Shown: positions 21,373-33,565, numbered from the stretch's first letter. The stretch is DNA of 64,000 bases from Leucocoprinus leucothites (GCA_013368445.1 JAACJO010000009.1:2084759-2148758); one strand, 5' to 3'. Numbers and translations are program-made. The notes: a model not told the origin generated them from the letters alone.

Positions 21373-24300
21373 CAAGTTTTGATACCCATGCCTTCGGCAT
21401 GGGGTGTGACACAATGGTAAATCTGAGCTTTCAAACTTAGGCTTTGAGTTCTGGAGGATAGTATCATTTGAAAATACAAAATTCACATCAAATGGTAAAA
21501 CAATTGTTCCTATATTCTAAAGACCATTCAAAAATCTGAAAAAAGAATATATACATATACTAAAGGCCATCCGAGAACTGAAGTAAGAGATGAGAAAACA
21601 AAAAAGGAATCAAAGTCTAAGTCCAGACAAAACCTCTCTGCATACTACATTTGTGGTCCAGTTATTTCTATTTTCTGAAGGTAGAAGAATTTTGATCCTA
21701 GATCCAGATGTACATCGAGACAAAGCTACATACAATTGGCCATGTGAAAATACAGGGGTTTGCAGATTGATTCCAACATGTTTAACTGACTGTCCTTGGG
21801 ATTTGTTGATTGTCATTGCAAATGCAAGACAGACTGGAAACTGACATCGCTGAAGAGGGATTGGAAGTGTTTCAGCTGTTGGCCGAATCACAATCCTTGG
21901 AATGAATGCTAGTTTTCCTGAGAATTTTGCATCTCCAGAAATAATATGGCAAGTAAGTGCCCTTCTCCCAATTTTGTGTACAACCATCTGTGTTCCATTA
22001 CAGAGACCTCTAGAGGGATCCAGGTTCCGAAGAAGCATTACAGGAACACCCTCCTTTAGAGCAAGCTTTGCAAGTGGCAACCCACTTGCATTAAGTGAGT
22101 TCAAGTATTCTGGAGGATAAGGCTGGTAATTTCGTATTTCTTGGTTTTCCAGAACAACTGAGTCAACACTCATAAGCACTTTTCTCTGTCCTGGGAACTT
22201 GGCAAGGATAGTTTCATTTATATCATCAACTTCATCATTTCTGGACGATAGAATTGTCCTATCCAGATAATACTGATCTGGCTGTTGATGATTAATATTG
22301 GGATAGGTAGATGCAATTAAGTTTTCTAGTGAGTTATCTGGAACTCACATTATCTCAGGGACCAACACTGTATTATCATTCCCCATATTTTCTCCAGCAC
22401 CAATTTGCAACAGCCACTGTGCATGGGCATCACTTTCAGCAGTTCTTTCCAACCTCATATTTTGCACCAAGTAGTGAACTTCAATATTCTGCCAGAATTC
22501 ACTTTGGCAAAGAGAAGCACCTATAATATCTGGGTGCAGTCCTCTAGGAACAACAGGAAGTGTCTGACGGAAGTCACCACCAAAGACCACAGTAATCCCC
22601 CCAAAGGATATGTCCTTGCCAAGCAAATATTGTAAGTAGCAATCAACACCATAGACTGCATGACGATGTTGCATTGGGACTTTATCCCAGATGAGAATTT
22701 TGGTGTGTGTTAAAACATCAAACATGTGATGTTGAGGTGTGAGGGGTGCTACTGTAGCTTCATCAATAGCTAATGGAAGCTTGAATCTGGAATGAGCTGT
22801 TCGGCCCCCCTCAAGTAGTAGAGCTGCAATTCCAGAAGATGCTACACATAATGCAACATCTTCAGTTGGATGTGATCGGATTTCTGCAGCAAGAGTATTG
22901 CACACAAAGGTCTTTCCTCCCCCTCCTGCACTGTGGATAAAAAACATTTTCCCTAGTTCCTGGTCAACAGATGCAATTACTGCATCAAACACAGCAGTCT
23001 GCTCTGGATTGAACAATGCACGGTTATCTGCTACCATTCTTCTGAGTGCAGGTCAATCATAGTCAAGCTGCTCATGCAATATGAAGTTAGCATGAGTATC
23101 ATGCCATGCTTCACCATTTCCAGGACCTTGTGAAAGTGGCATATTAGGGAACTTGGTCAAGTCCTTGCCAGACTTGTGTAAGATTTTGTCAAGCAGATGG
23201 AGTCCATAGTCCCAGATTTGTACATCAGTAAATTCTCGATCCCAGTAATGGTTAATATTGCCCAGTCTTCATCGAAGGTCATCACAGATATAAACCTGGA
23301 ACTTCTCCCACAGTTTTTCAGGTTCAGAAGGTTCACAGTATATCAAGATTACTGCAAATAGAGACCGTAATGCAGAGCCAGTCTTAGTAGCACTGGCCTC
23401 ATCCAAGCACTGCTCCCACTCTCCATCATTTTCCAATAGTCCTCATGCTAAACAGGCATCCTTGAATGTAGGATAGAGCCTGTCTTCAAAAGTCCGCAGA
23501 AACTCAAATGATGTTGCACCCGGAACAGCTGTGAGTAAGAGTCTGAGATAAAATCTCTGACCCTGTGTAGGAGAAGCAAAATACATTCTTCCAATTGCAT
23601 ATCCTTTTGTATGGGGTGTCCACCTTTTGCTTTTTTTGCTGTAAACAAAGGTGCAGGGGAAGTCTTGATAGAGAATATTTTGTGTAGCTTCACCATATTG
23701 CTGGTTAGCCTCAAACCAAGCTGTAAGTGCAGTTTTATGAATATTGTCTCTGGCAAGGACTTCTTCTGCAGTTTGATCTGGATCATAGTAGATCAACTAC
23801 TGGTTGGGCAAGTGGATTGGTAAATGATATACAGTGGGAGTTTCACTATGCATAGGAAATTCAAAGATGCACCAACATGCTTCTATTGGAGAGATATAGT
23901 GAGCATCTAGATATTCTTTGATTTCATCTCGCTGCTGATCCCCATGTGCACTAATTTCCAGAGTAGCTTTATCATGGCCTTTATAGATATATTTGTGAAT
24001 ATACTTCACAGCTTCCACTGAGGCACAAATTTCAACATTGATATGACATTGGTACTGAGCACATAGGTACTTGTTGTGTGGCACTACCCAGGAGTGTCAT
24101 AGTCAAAATTGTTTTTGTGGAAGGTACAGCCATTTCGTGGACGTGCATAGCTAGGGTAGCCATCTTCTCCATATATTGTTGCATCATTGAAAGGCTTGGG
24201 GTATCTTTTGCTGCATTTTCCATCAACCATGCACTTTGCATCTGGATATCCCTCTCCACAGGGGCCATGTAGCATCATTGTTGTGATAACTTCATGTAGT

Positions 24301-24636
24301 ACAGGCTCCAGGTCTGGATCTAGGAGTGTTGCAGAGACAATCGAGTCAACATGAGCTGCATCTCTGATCTTGTAAGGAGCATCAAGGAATATGAGCAGAT
24401 GCATATGTGGTAGTCCTCTCTTTTGATACTCTATGGTATGGACCATTGCAGCTGTTGATCCAAAAAGGCCTTCTCTGATTTCTTTGAGGAGAGCAGATTT
24501 CTTTTGCTCAAAAACCCTTGCCACAATATCAGGATGGTCAGAGGCACTTTGCTTTTTTTTGTTAGGGGTTTCATCCTCAAACAGAGCTTCTTGGACTTCT
24601 GGCCAGTTTGGATTTGCAGTCATAGTCAAGAAAATG
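21373..24636 (-). mobile_element. Helitron fragment (3' end intact, 5' end missing), inserted in the gypsy-2 LTR
   Basis: On the minus strand it holds Rep and Pif1-type helicase domains. The 3' end has a hairpin (CCCATGCC-TTC-GGCATGGG on the plus strand, about 21,385-21,403) followed 8 nt later by CTTG, close to the Helitron CTRR end. The host site is A|T, the Helitron target. The element is cut at its Rep N-terminal side by the gypsy-3 LTR at 24,637, and no continuation is recognisable beyond gypsy-3. Confidence 0.88.
21610..24636 (-). pseudogene. Helitron Rep-helicase polyprotein, 5'-truncated and frameshifted
   Basis: The rolling-circle Rep domain shows MTANPNWPE near the truncated start, an HUH-type HMH at about 24,407-24,399, and a two-tyrosine motif YIHKYIYKG near 24,003. 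The Pif1-like superfamily 1 helicase follows, with Walker A SAGGGGKT (about 22,926) and C-terminal helicase motifs including INKSQGQS and VALSR, ending at TGA 21,610. Breaks: a frameshift at about 24,086, TAG at about 23,797, and TGAs near 23,445, 23,270, 23,056 and 22,347, several at positions where CGA fits. Rep nicks and transfers the strand and the helicase unwinds it. The N-terminal part upstream of Rep is missing. Confidence 0.87.
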
Positions 24637-25298
24637 TGTTATGGTGACGCCGGCCCGGTCCTAAGCTGGCGCGATAAGTATCGAGTTGATCTTATCAAAG
24701 GGGACTCCTTCTCGGTAAGCGACAAAGTCGTTTACTAAGTCAGAGTTATAATACGGCGATTATAGAGTTAAGACTTTTAGTAATTGAGATCTTAGAGCTT
24801 AAGTTCAATTTGACTTTGTATAGATAAAGGCTCGTATTGAGTCTCCACCTAACCAAGTAGAAATGATGTTTCTCCTTGGTAGATGTCGACGACTTATATA
24901 CGATACAAGTCAGTATCTATTATTAACTAGGGCTAAGGGCTTCTAATGAAAGAAGAGAAGCGTACAGCTTCCTTAACACTAATTAAACTATATAAGACGC
25001 AATCTGTCAAAGAAGCTTTAGAAGTTCTTCTAAAGAAGTTCTTCTTTGATCATTTGATCAATCACAAGGTAAGTCCAAATATAGCGCAGCTATATTTAAC
25101 AATCACATGTCATCAAAATACAAACAAAATCAAACAAGTCATAACGAGTCATAACCAGACAAAGTAAACAAGTCAAACTAATGAAAAAATACAAAAACAA
25201 ATAAGAAGAAACATAATTGCGATATTACTTAAGTAAAGCTAATATCGACTTCGTATTATAGATGGAACAAATACTAGATATAATCAATATACATAACA
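24637..25298 (-). repeat. Gypsy-3 3' LTR (CpG-rich copy)
   Basis: 662 bp, TGTTATGG...ACATAACA. By eye I count about 22 CG dinucleotides, against about 4 in the partner LTR. Most of those sites read TG or CA in the partner. Confidence 0.92.
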
Positions 25299-25348
25299 TT
25301 ATCCCTTTCCTAGCTAAGATGTCCACATCTTAGTAACTATCTAAGTCA

Positions 25349-26698
25349 CTAAGGTAAATTACCTTCACCATCTATGTTGAAGTTGGCTTCATCATCATAA
25401 TGAGATTCGTAATTGCCATCTTCGTATGGTGGTGTAAGGGGGTGTTCTCCTTCATAGATGCGAGAAATTTGACCATGATGGGGATGTCTGCTTGGACTGT
25501 ATCCTCGATGGTTTGGATGGGAGGAACGGACTGAGGTCTGGAGACGACCATATTGTCTTCCTTGTGGTGCAGGTTTACGACCTCGTCGCGGTGTAAAAGT
25601 AGGGTTGTAGGTTGGGCCGAGGGAGGTGGTGTTAATGGCTGTGGATGTTGGATTATGTTGTTCGGATCGAAGTCCGACGGCATCGGTGATGGGGGCGCCG
25701 TGATTGCCAGTTGGTACACCGGACTGTCGGGGCTGTATTCTGGCAGATCTGGAGATGGACTGCAGAGCAAGAGCCTTGGCGGCATCGACTCCTTCGGTAA
25801 TTGAAAGTGCTGCCAGGGCGACTGGGGGTAGATCCCATCGAGCAATTCCTTTATAAGGATTTCGGGAACAATACTTGGTGAAATGGCTGGGGGCGAAAGT
25901 GTCGCACCAGGTGCAATGATATCCTGGGCAAAGCATCTTGATATGACCCATTCCGTGACATATGTCACAGGTTCGACTAGTACGTCCAGGGCGAGTTGCA
26001 TCTCGATTGGTATTTCGAGGAGGCTCGTTAGTAGGCGTTGGAGGGGGTGTATTCGGTAATATGGCATTGTGTATAGCCACATCATGACGTTGTTGAGGTT
26101 TGACACTAGGTGGGGAAGTTTTTCCCTCGTCATCAGCTGAGGCGCGCTCAGAATTCTGTGCACGTCGCTCTGGAGCTTGTTGATGCTTGAGCATAGCAAA
26201 GTAATCTCCGTCCGGGTTGGTGCGTTGGATGCGTTGGACGATGTTCTGAGTATAGGGACCCCTAGGGATATGGCATGCCAGGTTACTAAGATGGAAGTCC
26301 ATTTCTTCCTAGAGACGCTTGTATTCACTTCTTGCAGAAGTGAGAGCATCAATCCGATTCCCGATGTTGTAGACATATGAAGTGAGTCTAGGATTGCTGC
26401 CGTAGGTGGACAGAAAGTCAACGGCTGTCTGTTCTCGAAGAAATGCTCGTCGTAGGGTGGCATTCTCTTTATAGGGTGAAGAGTTTTCACCACTAGTGTC
26501 TCCGCCTGCACTATCTCCGGCAGGGGATTTGGTGCCTTGTTCTTGTGATGAGGCAAGACCAGGACTTTCTTCGACCTTGTTCGCATCGTCGATGGTGTTG
26601 GTCGGTGTAGTAGGAGGGGTAATAGGTGAGGGCGATTCGCAAATAATAGTTCCAAAGACTGGTACTGTTGGTTGTTCACTGACTTCTGAAGTAGTCAT
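25349..26698 (-). CDS. Gypsy-3 third ORF: Gag-like protein with two zinc knuckles
   Basis: It begins with ATG at 26,698, only 15 nt after the pol stop (26,714-26,716), on the same strand, and ends just before the 3' LTR. About 450 codons in one frame, interrupted by a single TAG at 26,309 (probably a mutated Trp or Gln codon). The N-terminal third is Pro/Ser/Thr-rich, followed by a probably helical segment. A canonical CCHC knuckle CDICHGMGHIKMLC and a second variant CTWCDTFAPSHFTKYC lie around 25,940-26,010. The C-terminus is Arg/Pro/His-rich and basic. It looks like an RNA-binding nucleocapsid-type accessory protein. The short spacing suggests reinitiation or coupled translation after pol, which is inference. 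Confidence 0.65.
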
Positions 26699-26713
26699 TG
26701 AAGCTGGGGAATG

Positions 26714-29700
26714 TTAAGAGAGATTGTGTTGGCTTTTATACTCTTGAATTATTTCTTCTGAATTTTCAAGATTTTTCTCTGGTTCCCATGAGTCTTCAGT
26801 TGGTCCGTATCCTTTCCAACGAATTAGGTATTCTATTTTTGTTCCAGAACGTAGTCTGCGAGTTCTATGGTTTAGGACTGCTTCGACTTCGTATTGTTCT
26901 TCTCCTGAGACTAGGACAGGTGGTGGTTTAGGGTTGTGTTTACCATAAACGTCATTCTCAGTTACTGGCATGAGAAGTGAAGCATGGAACTTGTTGTAAA
27001 TCTTCCATTTTTGTGGTAGTTTGAGTTCGTAGTTGACTGGAGAGGTCTTTCTAATAATAGTAAATGGACCTTCTCTTCTTTGATTAAGCTTCTTAGAAGC
27101 ATAGGGTAAAGGGAGATTTTGGTTATCTAACCAAACTCGGTCTCCTACTTTGAATGGTGTCCATGGTTGGTTCTTTCTTTGAGCCATCATGAGACGTGTT
27201 CGTTCATGTGCCTCTAAAGCTGCTTCTCGGACTTGTTCCAAGAATAGAGACTTCTCATTGATAGAAGGTGTGTCTGTTTCTATGTCTGAGATAAACGCTT
27301 GTGGGTTATATCCTAGGATTAATTCGTATGGTGAGTGTTTTCTTCCAGAATGGGGTTTTGTATTGTGTACAAATTCAATCATTGGAAGTGCTCGTTTCCA
27401 TATGGTTGGGTTTTGTGATGTGTAAACTGCTAAGTAAAACTCAATTTCTTGGTTGTACCTTTCAGTAGTTCTGTCTGTCTGTGGATGGTATGCTGTAGAC
27501 AGGGCTGGGGTAATATTGAGTTTTTCGTATAGTTTTTGCATTGATTTAGCAGCAAATCGTGGATCTCGATCTGAGATTATTTTATTGGGTGTTCCGTATT
27601 TCGAAAATACTTTGTCAATAAGAATTTCAGCAATGCCATCAGCATTTACTGTCTTCTTTGTTGGAGTTAGGATTATCCCTTTCGTAAGTCCATGGTCCAC
27701 TATGGACAATATACAATCATATCCATCGTCAGGTGGTAGATCTGTGATAAGATCCATGGATATTTGGGAAAAGGGCCTTGTGGAAGAAGGGCCTTTAATT
27801 GGTTGCATTGGTGGTTTAACTGGATGACGGTTGATTTTGTACTGTTGACAAATAGGGCATCCTTTCACATAATTCTGAACATATGTGTTCATTCCAGGCC
27901 AGTAAACTAATTTAGATAGTTTACGGAACGTTTCGGCTGTTCCTGGGTGTCCTGATGTCTCGTGATCATGTACATGTTGTAGAAGTCTTCTTTTTAGTTC
28001 GGCATCTTCAGGTATCACATGTCTTCCCTGATATTTATAAATGCCATCATCTTCTGTGAATCTTTCACATGGGTTGATCTTCTTTTGTTTATTTTTAATT
28101 TCTTCTTTAATTTCCTCAGAAAGGAAGTTAATGAATTTTTCTGATGGTATCGCAACTAGATCTTCATTATCCTTTCCATCCGGGACTAGGTCTGGTCTTC
28201 TACTCAATGCATCGGCAAGAGTATTTTTGTTGCCAGCCAAGTGCTTTATGGAGTAATGGAAGCATGTCATATATAGCATCCATCTAGCTTGTCTTTGATT
28301 TAATTGTTGTGGTTCTCGCCATCTGGTGAGATTCTCGTGATAAGACCATATGATGATAGGGTGTGCTGATCCTTCAAGGTAGTGTCGCCATTCCTTTAGT
28401 GCTCTAATAATAGCAAGGAATTCTTGGTCAGACACATGATAGTTTCGTTCCGCAGGGTTGAGGGTTTGTGAATAATAAGCCACAGGGTGCTTATCTCCAT
28501 TTGAATCTCTTTGGAGTAGTACTGCACCAGTAGCAAATGTGGAAGCATCACATTCGATTTCGAATGGCTTTGATTCGTCAACTATTTGAAGTATAGGTTG
28601 CTTAAGGAATTGTTCCTTGAGCTTCTCAAAGCTTTTCTGTGCTTCTGAGTTCCATTCGAATTTCGTTGTTTTACGAAGTAATGCGTTAAGTGGTTGTGCG
28701 ATAGCTGAGACGTTGTGAATGAATTTGCGATAGAAGTTGCAAAATCCAATGAATTGTCAGATATTTCGGACAGACTTGGGTACAGGCCAATCCTGTATTC
28801 CCTTAAGTTTAATGGGGTCCATCTCGATAGAGTCAGGAGTTATGATAACTCCGAGGTACTCTAGACGTTGCTTTTTGAATTCGCATTTCTCAGTCTTTAA
28901 ATACAACTCGTTCTGTTGTAGAATCTTCAAGACTTGTTTAGTAAGTCTTTCAAGTTGTTCCTTTGTTTTCGCATGGATAAGGATGTCATCCATGTAAATA
29001 ATAACTCTGCCTTTCTCAGTAAGGTCTTTAAAGATGTGATCCATCATGGATTGGAAGGTAGCAGGGGAATTTGTCATTCCAAAGAACATGACTGTGGGTT
29101 CATATAACCCATTTGGAGTGCAGAATGCCGCTTTCCATTCATGTCCTTCATGGATTCGGACATTATTATATCCTAGTCAGACATCTAACTTGGTGAACCA
29201 ATTAGATCCTTTGAGTTTATCCATGATTTGTGATATGCTCAGTATTGGGTGAGCATTCTTTATTGTATTCTTGTTAAGAAATCGATAATCTTGGCATGGA
29301 CGTAAGTCTCCTCCTTTCTTTCCTACAAAGAAGAAAGAAGAGGCCATTGGTGATTTGGATTTCCGAATATATCCCTTTCATAGATTTTCGGAAATAAACT
29401 TGTCAAGTTCAGTTCTTTCCTGAGGTGTCAGGTGATAACTGGCATTTGTTTGGGTTCAAATTCAGGTATAGTCTCGATTTTATGATCCCAAGGACGTCTG
29501 GGTGGTAATTTCTCAGATTCATCTTTGTTGAAGACTTTGAGAAACTGATGAAATTTCTTTGGTACGGCTTTCACAGGGTCTGATTCCTTTTTAGGTTTAG
29601 TAGCCGAGTTGTGAAGTTGTTGTGATGTGTTAGACTTCACATTGATTTCATAATACAACTGATTGATGGAATCAGCTTTTGCTTTGGTTAATTTGATTGT

Positions 29701-30123
29701 ATGAGAATTTTCATCTCGCCAACGTAATGACAGTTTCTGCCAATCAACGTCGGGATTGAATTTCTTTAACCATGTGATTCCTAAGAATAGTTGGTTTGAT
29801 CCAAGTTTGACTATTCTTGGGGAAATTGTCATAATTTTGTTGTTCGCTTCTATTTTTAATTTTGTATAGTGAGTACAACTTCCTGATAGGTTTTGTGTTC
29901 CATCGGCGTTACGGATTTTGATTGCCTTTTTCATCTTGAATTTTGGCAAGTTGTAGGTATCGACTAGTTGTGGGTCGATAAATTCTCCACTAGCTCCTGA
30001 GTCTAGTAGTGCTTGTAGATTGTGTTTTGCTCTAGTTGTATGGAGCAATATTGGTACATGTACTGTTAATCCTTTGTTTGATTGAAGATTGATGATGTCT
30101 ATCTGATCTTCGTGAGTACTCAA
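26714..30123 (-). pseudogene. Gypsy-3 pol: protease, RT, RNase H, integrase, chromodomain
   Basis: Starting around ATG 30,123, overlapping the gag end by 4 nt: protease DSGASGEFID (about 30,003), RT with YMDD at about 28,996, RNase H, integrase zinc region HDHETSGHPG...CPIC (about 27,950-27,850), the D,D,E catalytic core, and a chromodomain (IEYLIRWKGYGPTEDSWEPE) near 26,780, ending at 26,714. From 28,483 down to 26,714 the frame is open for 589 codons. Upstream, stops appear near 29,427, 29,380, 29,176 and 28,757, several at expected CGA codons. This is the best preserved pol in the window but still broken. Confidence 0.9.
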
Positions 30124-32340
30124 AAATTTTCATTTGAGTATTCTTGAAACGGGTCGTCTTCATCACTAGCTTGTTCTATTTCATAAACCATGGCATCTGG
30201 ATCTTTCCTTTTAGGCTTGAAAGGTCTATGATTCCCTTGTTTCAGTTTGGACTGGGACTTCTGCATCTGCTTCGATCCCATGTTTGTCTTTCCTCTTGAC
30301 TTAAACCAAACCTTCCTTGCCAGACAAGATTTAGTGAAATGTCCTTTCTTGTGGCAGAAGAAGCATTCTCCTCTCTTGAGTGCAATTCTTTGTTCGTCGG
30401 TGAGAACGTTATTGATGATGTGGGAGTATAGTGACCCATAGACATCTCTGTCTGTGTTGCTTGGTCCTTTATTGTACGTTTGGTTGATGTCTTCTCCTTC
30501 ACTCTCCTCTTCTTCAGGATTATCATCATCCTCTGCGCCAAGTTCGTATATACCTCCGTCGTCTGCTTCCCAATCATCTTCGATTGATAATCGGTATATT
30601 CCTCTTGATATTCTGTCAATATCCATGTCCCACTCGGATCGTCTGGGTCTAGATAGGGGTTGACTATAGACGTCATTATATCGTGGTTGGGATCTGTGTT
30701 GTCTACTATTCTTTTTGGTCTTTCTTGATCTGTTTGAAGATCCTGGATTAGAATTTCCAATGCGGTATCTCTTTTGCTCTTGGACAACTTTGTATGCCTG
30801 TCTTGCAGCAGTTTTCCATTCTGCGAGGGTTTGGGGGTCAGCTCGGATTGCTTCGAATCTGACGTCATTGTCGAGTCCTTCGGCGAAGTAGGATCGGAGA
30901 GAAGTGCTGTCAGTAAGTCCTGCACGTGAGGCGAGGACGGAAAAATTGGTGATGTATTCTTCGATGTATTTGTTTCGTTGTCTGTAATAGCGGAGCTCTC
31001 TCTCAGCCTCAAAGCTCTGTTGTGTTGGAGCAAATGACTGTTCGAGCGCATCCTTGAATTCATCGAAGGTGTGTGGGGTGTATCCTGCTTGGGTAGCTGC
31101 AGTTGCTTGACTAAGTCTGTAATCCTGTTGCCATAACTTGGCAGCTCCATCGAGTAATCCAAGGGTGTAGTTGATTCTTGATTGGTCATCTGTGACACCA
31201 TATGAGTCGAAGTAGAGTTCGACTTCGGCCATCCATGGTCTGTAATAGCTTGGGTTGCCATCAAACCTATTGGGCTTTGGGTACTTAAGCTGGAATCCTG
31301 CTTGAGGTTGTGCCATTGGGTTTGGCGGGGGGGTTGGATTAGGATTTGGTGGTCCTCCTCCTGGTCCTCCTGGTCCTCCTGGTCCTCCAGGCGGATTACC
31401 TCCGGGACTTGGTGGTCCACCTTGTGGATTTGGTGGTGGCAGTGTGGGACTTCTTCGGTTTGAAGAACCTCCTGTGTTGGTGACAGCTGCCTTTGCTTTC
31501 CCCTTTGTTTGGGTGTTAGTGGGTACGGTGATGGTGGTACTGGCTGTAGTAATGTTGGGATTGGTTGTTGGTAAGGTACTGGTACTGGCAATACCGGTGG
31601 GGGAATTGGTAAAGCTAAAGGGGATAGGGTTCGTAATGGGACTGAGGAACCTTGGGCTATGTCCAAAGGCTGGGCTCGAGGAGTAAGAAGGGGGTCTATC
31701 GAGTCTGGGTTTCTCTGGGGATTTAAGTTTGAGATTGTCGATTGCCCTTGTGAGTGCTTCTGCTTCCTCTTCTGTTCAATTTCCTTCAGATTCTTGTTGA
31801 CTTCTTTCTCCACTATCTGTTCCTTCTTTGTCTTCTTCTTTGTCTTCTTCGTCAAATTCAGATTCTTCTGAACTTGGAGTGTCAATTCTGGGCTCTGAAT
31901 GATTGTCTTGTGAGGTGCCTTCAGTTCTTGGGGTAATGTCAAGGATTGGTTCTGGTTCGATGGTCCTGCTAGATTCTGCAGGGGTTTCTGGGAATGGAGT
32001 TTGTCTTCTTTTTGCTTCTTCAATGTACTGTTCTTGGGTAACGTCTCGAAGTTCTTCAAGACCAGCTCCTCTTTCGATTTGTTGTTTGACAGTTCTGTGA
32101 AGTTGCTTGTGACCAAGTGCTGCATATTCGGCTTCAAGGACTCCTTCTTGTTCTTTCTTGATTGGGACGTAGGCAACTTTCCCTTCGTGTTCTTTGATGT
32201 AATAGAATCTTCCTGATCCTTTACTTCTGTAGAACCTTGTTCTTTGGGTTTCACTGTAGTAGGTACTGTAGGATTCTTCTGGAAATTCTCTTCTTGCGAA
32301 GATTTCAACTTGTCTTGCAAACTCTGCTGGGTCCGTTGTG
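30120..32340 (-). pseudogene. Gypsy-3 gag
   Basis: The 3' part (31,316-30,120) is an open frame with a capsid domain (FDGNPSYYRPWMAEVELYF near 31,270) and a zinc knuckle CFFCHKKGHFTKSC (about 30,370), followed by an acidic tail. The same frame continues upstream through Pro/Gly-rich and acidic segments to about 32,340, with one TGA near 31,780 (CGA would fit). I could not place the start ATG; an upstream TAG lies near 32,350. A 692-codon open frame on the same strand (30,242-32,320) is in another frame and looks like a shadow. Gag forms the particle and packages RNA. Confidence 0.8.
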
Positions 32341-32344
32341 GACT

Positions 32345-32902
32345 ATGTTTATGGGTGCCTATAGAGACACCTGGTATGGTCTTAAATGGTAAATTGTCCT
32401 TAAGACAATTATCACACTTGCAGTTTGATTCTGCCGTGGTTGGAAAATTAGTTTATAGTCACTATGGACTCACCTTTATAGTCACTAAGACTGTGTATTT
32501 ATAGTCTCTTAAGACTTTCAACAGATAAACTGTCTTCCGAGTATTTACCCTCGGGTCTGGTATTCTTCAGAGATATGCCAAACTTTCTGGCAAATTTCTC
32601 CCTTCCGAGTATCTACCCTCGGGTCTGGTATCTTATTTGAGATTCAGGTACAATGACCTTAGCTCTCACAAGCCTCCAAATGTTTAAGAGTGTGGGTATT
32701 CACTCAGATCAATAAGAGTGATTCTCAACTATTCCACTAGTTGGCAATGTGTGTTGACCCTCTCTTCGTTGTTATGCACAATAGTTTTGGGACAGTTTGT
32801 GCGATAACTGTGATAACCCAAATCGACAGTGTTTGAAACGTTGTTGGGTTACTGGGCAAAGTAACAGCTCTGTGCTAACAGAGAAGGATTGTTTCTACTT
32901 AA
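32345..32902 (-). other. Gypsy-3 leader between 5' LTR and gag
   Basis: No gene. It contains two direct copies of a ~30 bp motif (CCGAGTATNTACCCTCGGGT core) at about 32,536 and 32,613, each holding a CCGAG...CTCGGG inverted repeat. They could be packaging or priming structures in the element RNA, which is inference. Confidence 0.4.
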
Positions 32903-33565
32903 TGTTATAGTGACACTGGCCTGGTCCTAAGCTGGCACAATAAGTATTGAGTAGATCTTATCAAAGGGGACTCCTTCTTGGTAAGCGACAAAGTCGTTTA
33001 CTAAGTCAGAGTTACAATACAGTGATTATAATAGTAAAGACTCAGTAATTGAGATCTTAGAGCTTAAGTTCAATTCAACTTTGTATAGATAAAGGCTCAT
33101 ATTGAGTCTCCACCTAACCAAGTAGAAATAATGTTTCTCCTTGGTAGATGTCAACAACTTATATATGACACAAGTCTGTATCTAATATTAACTAGGGCTA
33201 AGGGCTTCTAATGAAAGAAGAGAAGCACATAACTTCCTTAACACTAATTAAACTATATAAGACGTGATCTGTCAAAGAAGCTTTAGAAGTTCTTCTAAAG
33301 AAGTTCTTCTTTGATCATCTGATCAATCACAAGATAAGTCCAAATATAGCTGTGCTATATTTATTAATCACATGTCATCAAAACATAAACAAAACCAAAC
33401 AAGTTATAACAAGTCATATCGAGATAAAGTAAATGAGTCAAAACAAACTAGAAAATACAAAGACAAATAAGATGAAAACATAATTACAATATTACTTAAG
33501 TAAAGCTAATATCAACTTTGTATTGTAGATGGAACAAATGCTAGATATAATCAATATACATAACA
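32903..33565 (-). repeat. Gypsy-3 5' LTR (CpG-depleted copy)
   Basis: 663 bp partner of 24,637-25,298. The differences are concentrated at CG sites of the other copy. On the element strand the sequence just inside the LTR is TTAAGTAGAAACAATCC, with no obvious standard TGG-type tRNA primer site. Confidence 0.92.

Larger units (their letters stand above)
24637..33565 (-). mobile_element. Gypsy-3: complete Ty3/gypsy chromovirus with both LTRs and a third ORF
   Basis: LTRs lie at 24,637-25,298 (3' LTR) and 32,903-33,565 (5' LTR), both TGTTAT...ATAACA. Read on the minus strand: gag, protease, RT, RNase H, integrase with C-terminal chromodomain, then a same-strand third ORF before the 3' LTR. Flanks AAATG (left) and CATGG (right) do not form a clean 5 bp target duplication, and the Helitron on the left does not resume on the right. 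A rearrangement after insertion is therefore possible. Nonsense codons are fewer than in gypsy-1 and gypsy-2, suggesting a younger element. Confidence 0.93.

Noticed and set aside
5500..30123. TGA decoded as arginine (stop-codon reassignment) in the mobile elements
   Set aside because: Host genes in the same window use TGA and TAA/TAG as normal stops, and duplicated copies show the same CG-to-TG change at non-coding sites. Mutation explains the pattern without recoding.
30242..32320. 692-codon open frame on the minus strand overlapping gypsy-3 gag
   Set aside because: It overlaps the gag frame that carries the capsid domain and zinc knuckle. Its composition (Ser/Gln/Lys-rich, no domains) is what a frame-shifted reading of a Pro/Glu-rich gag gives.
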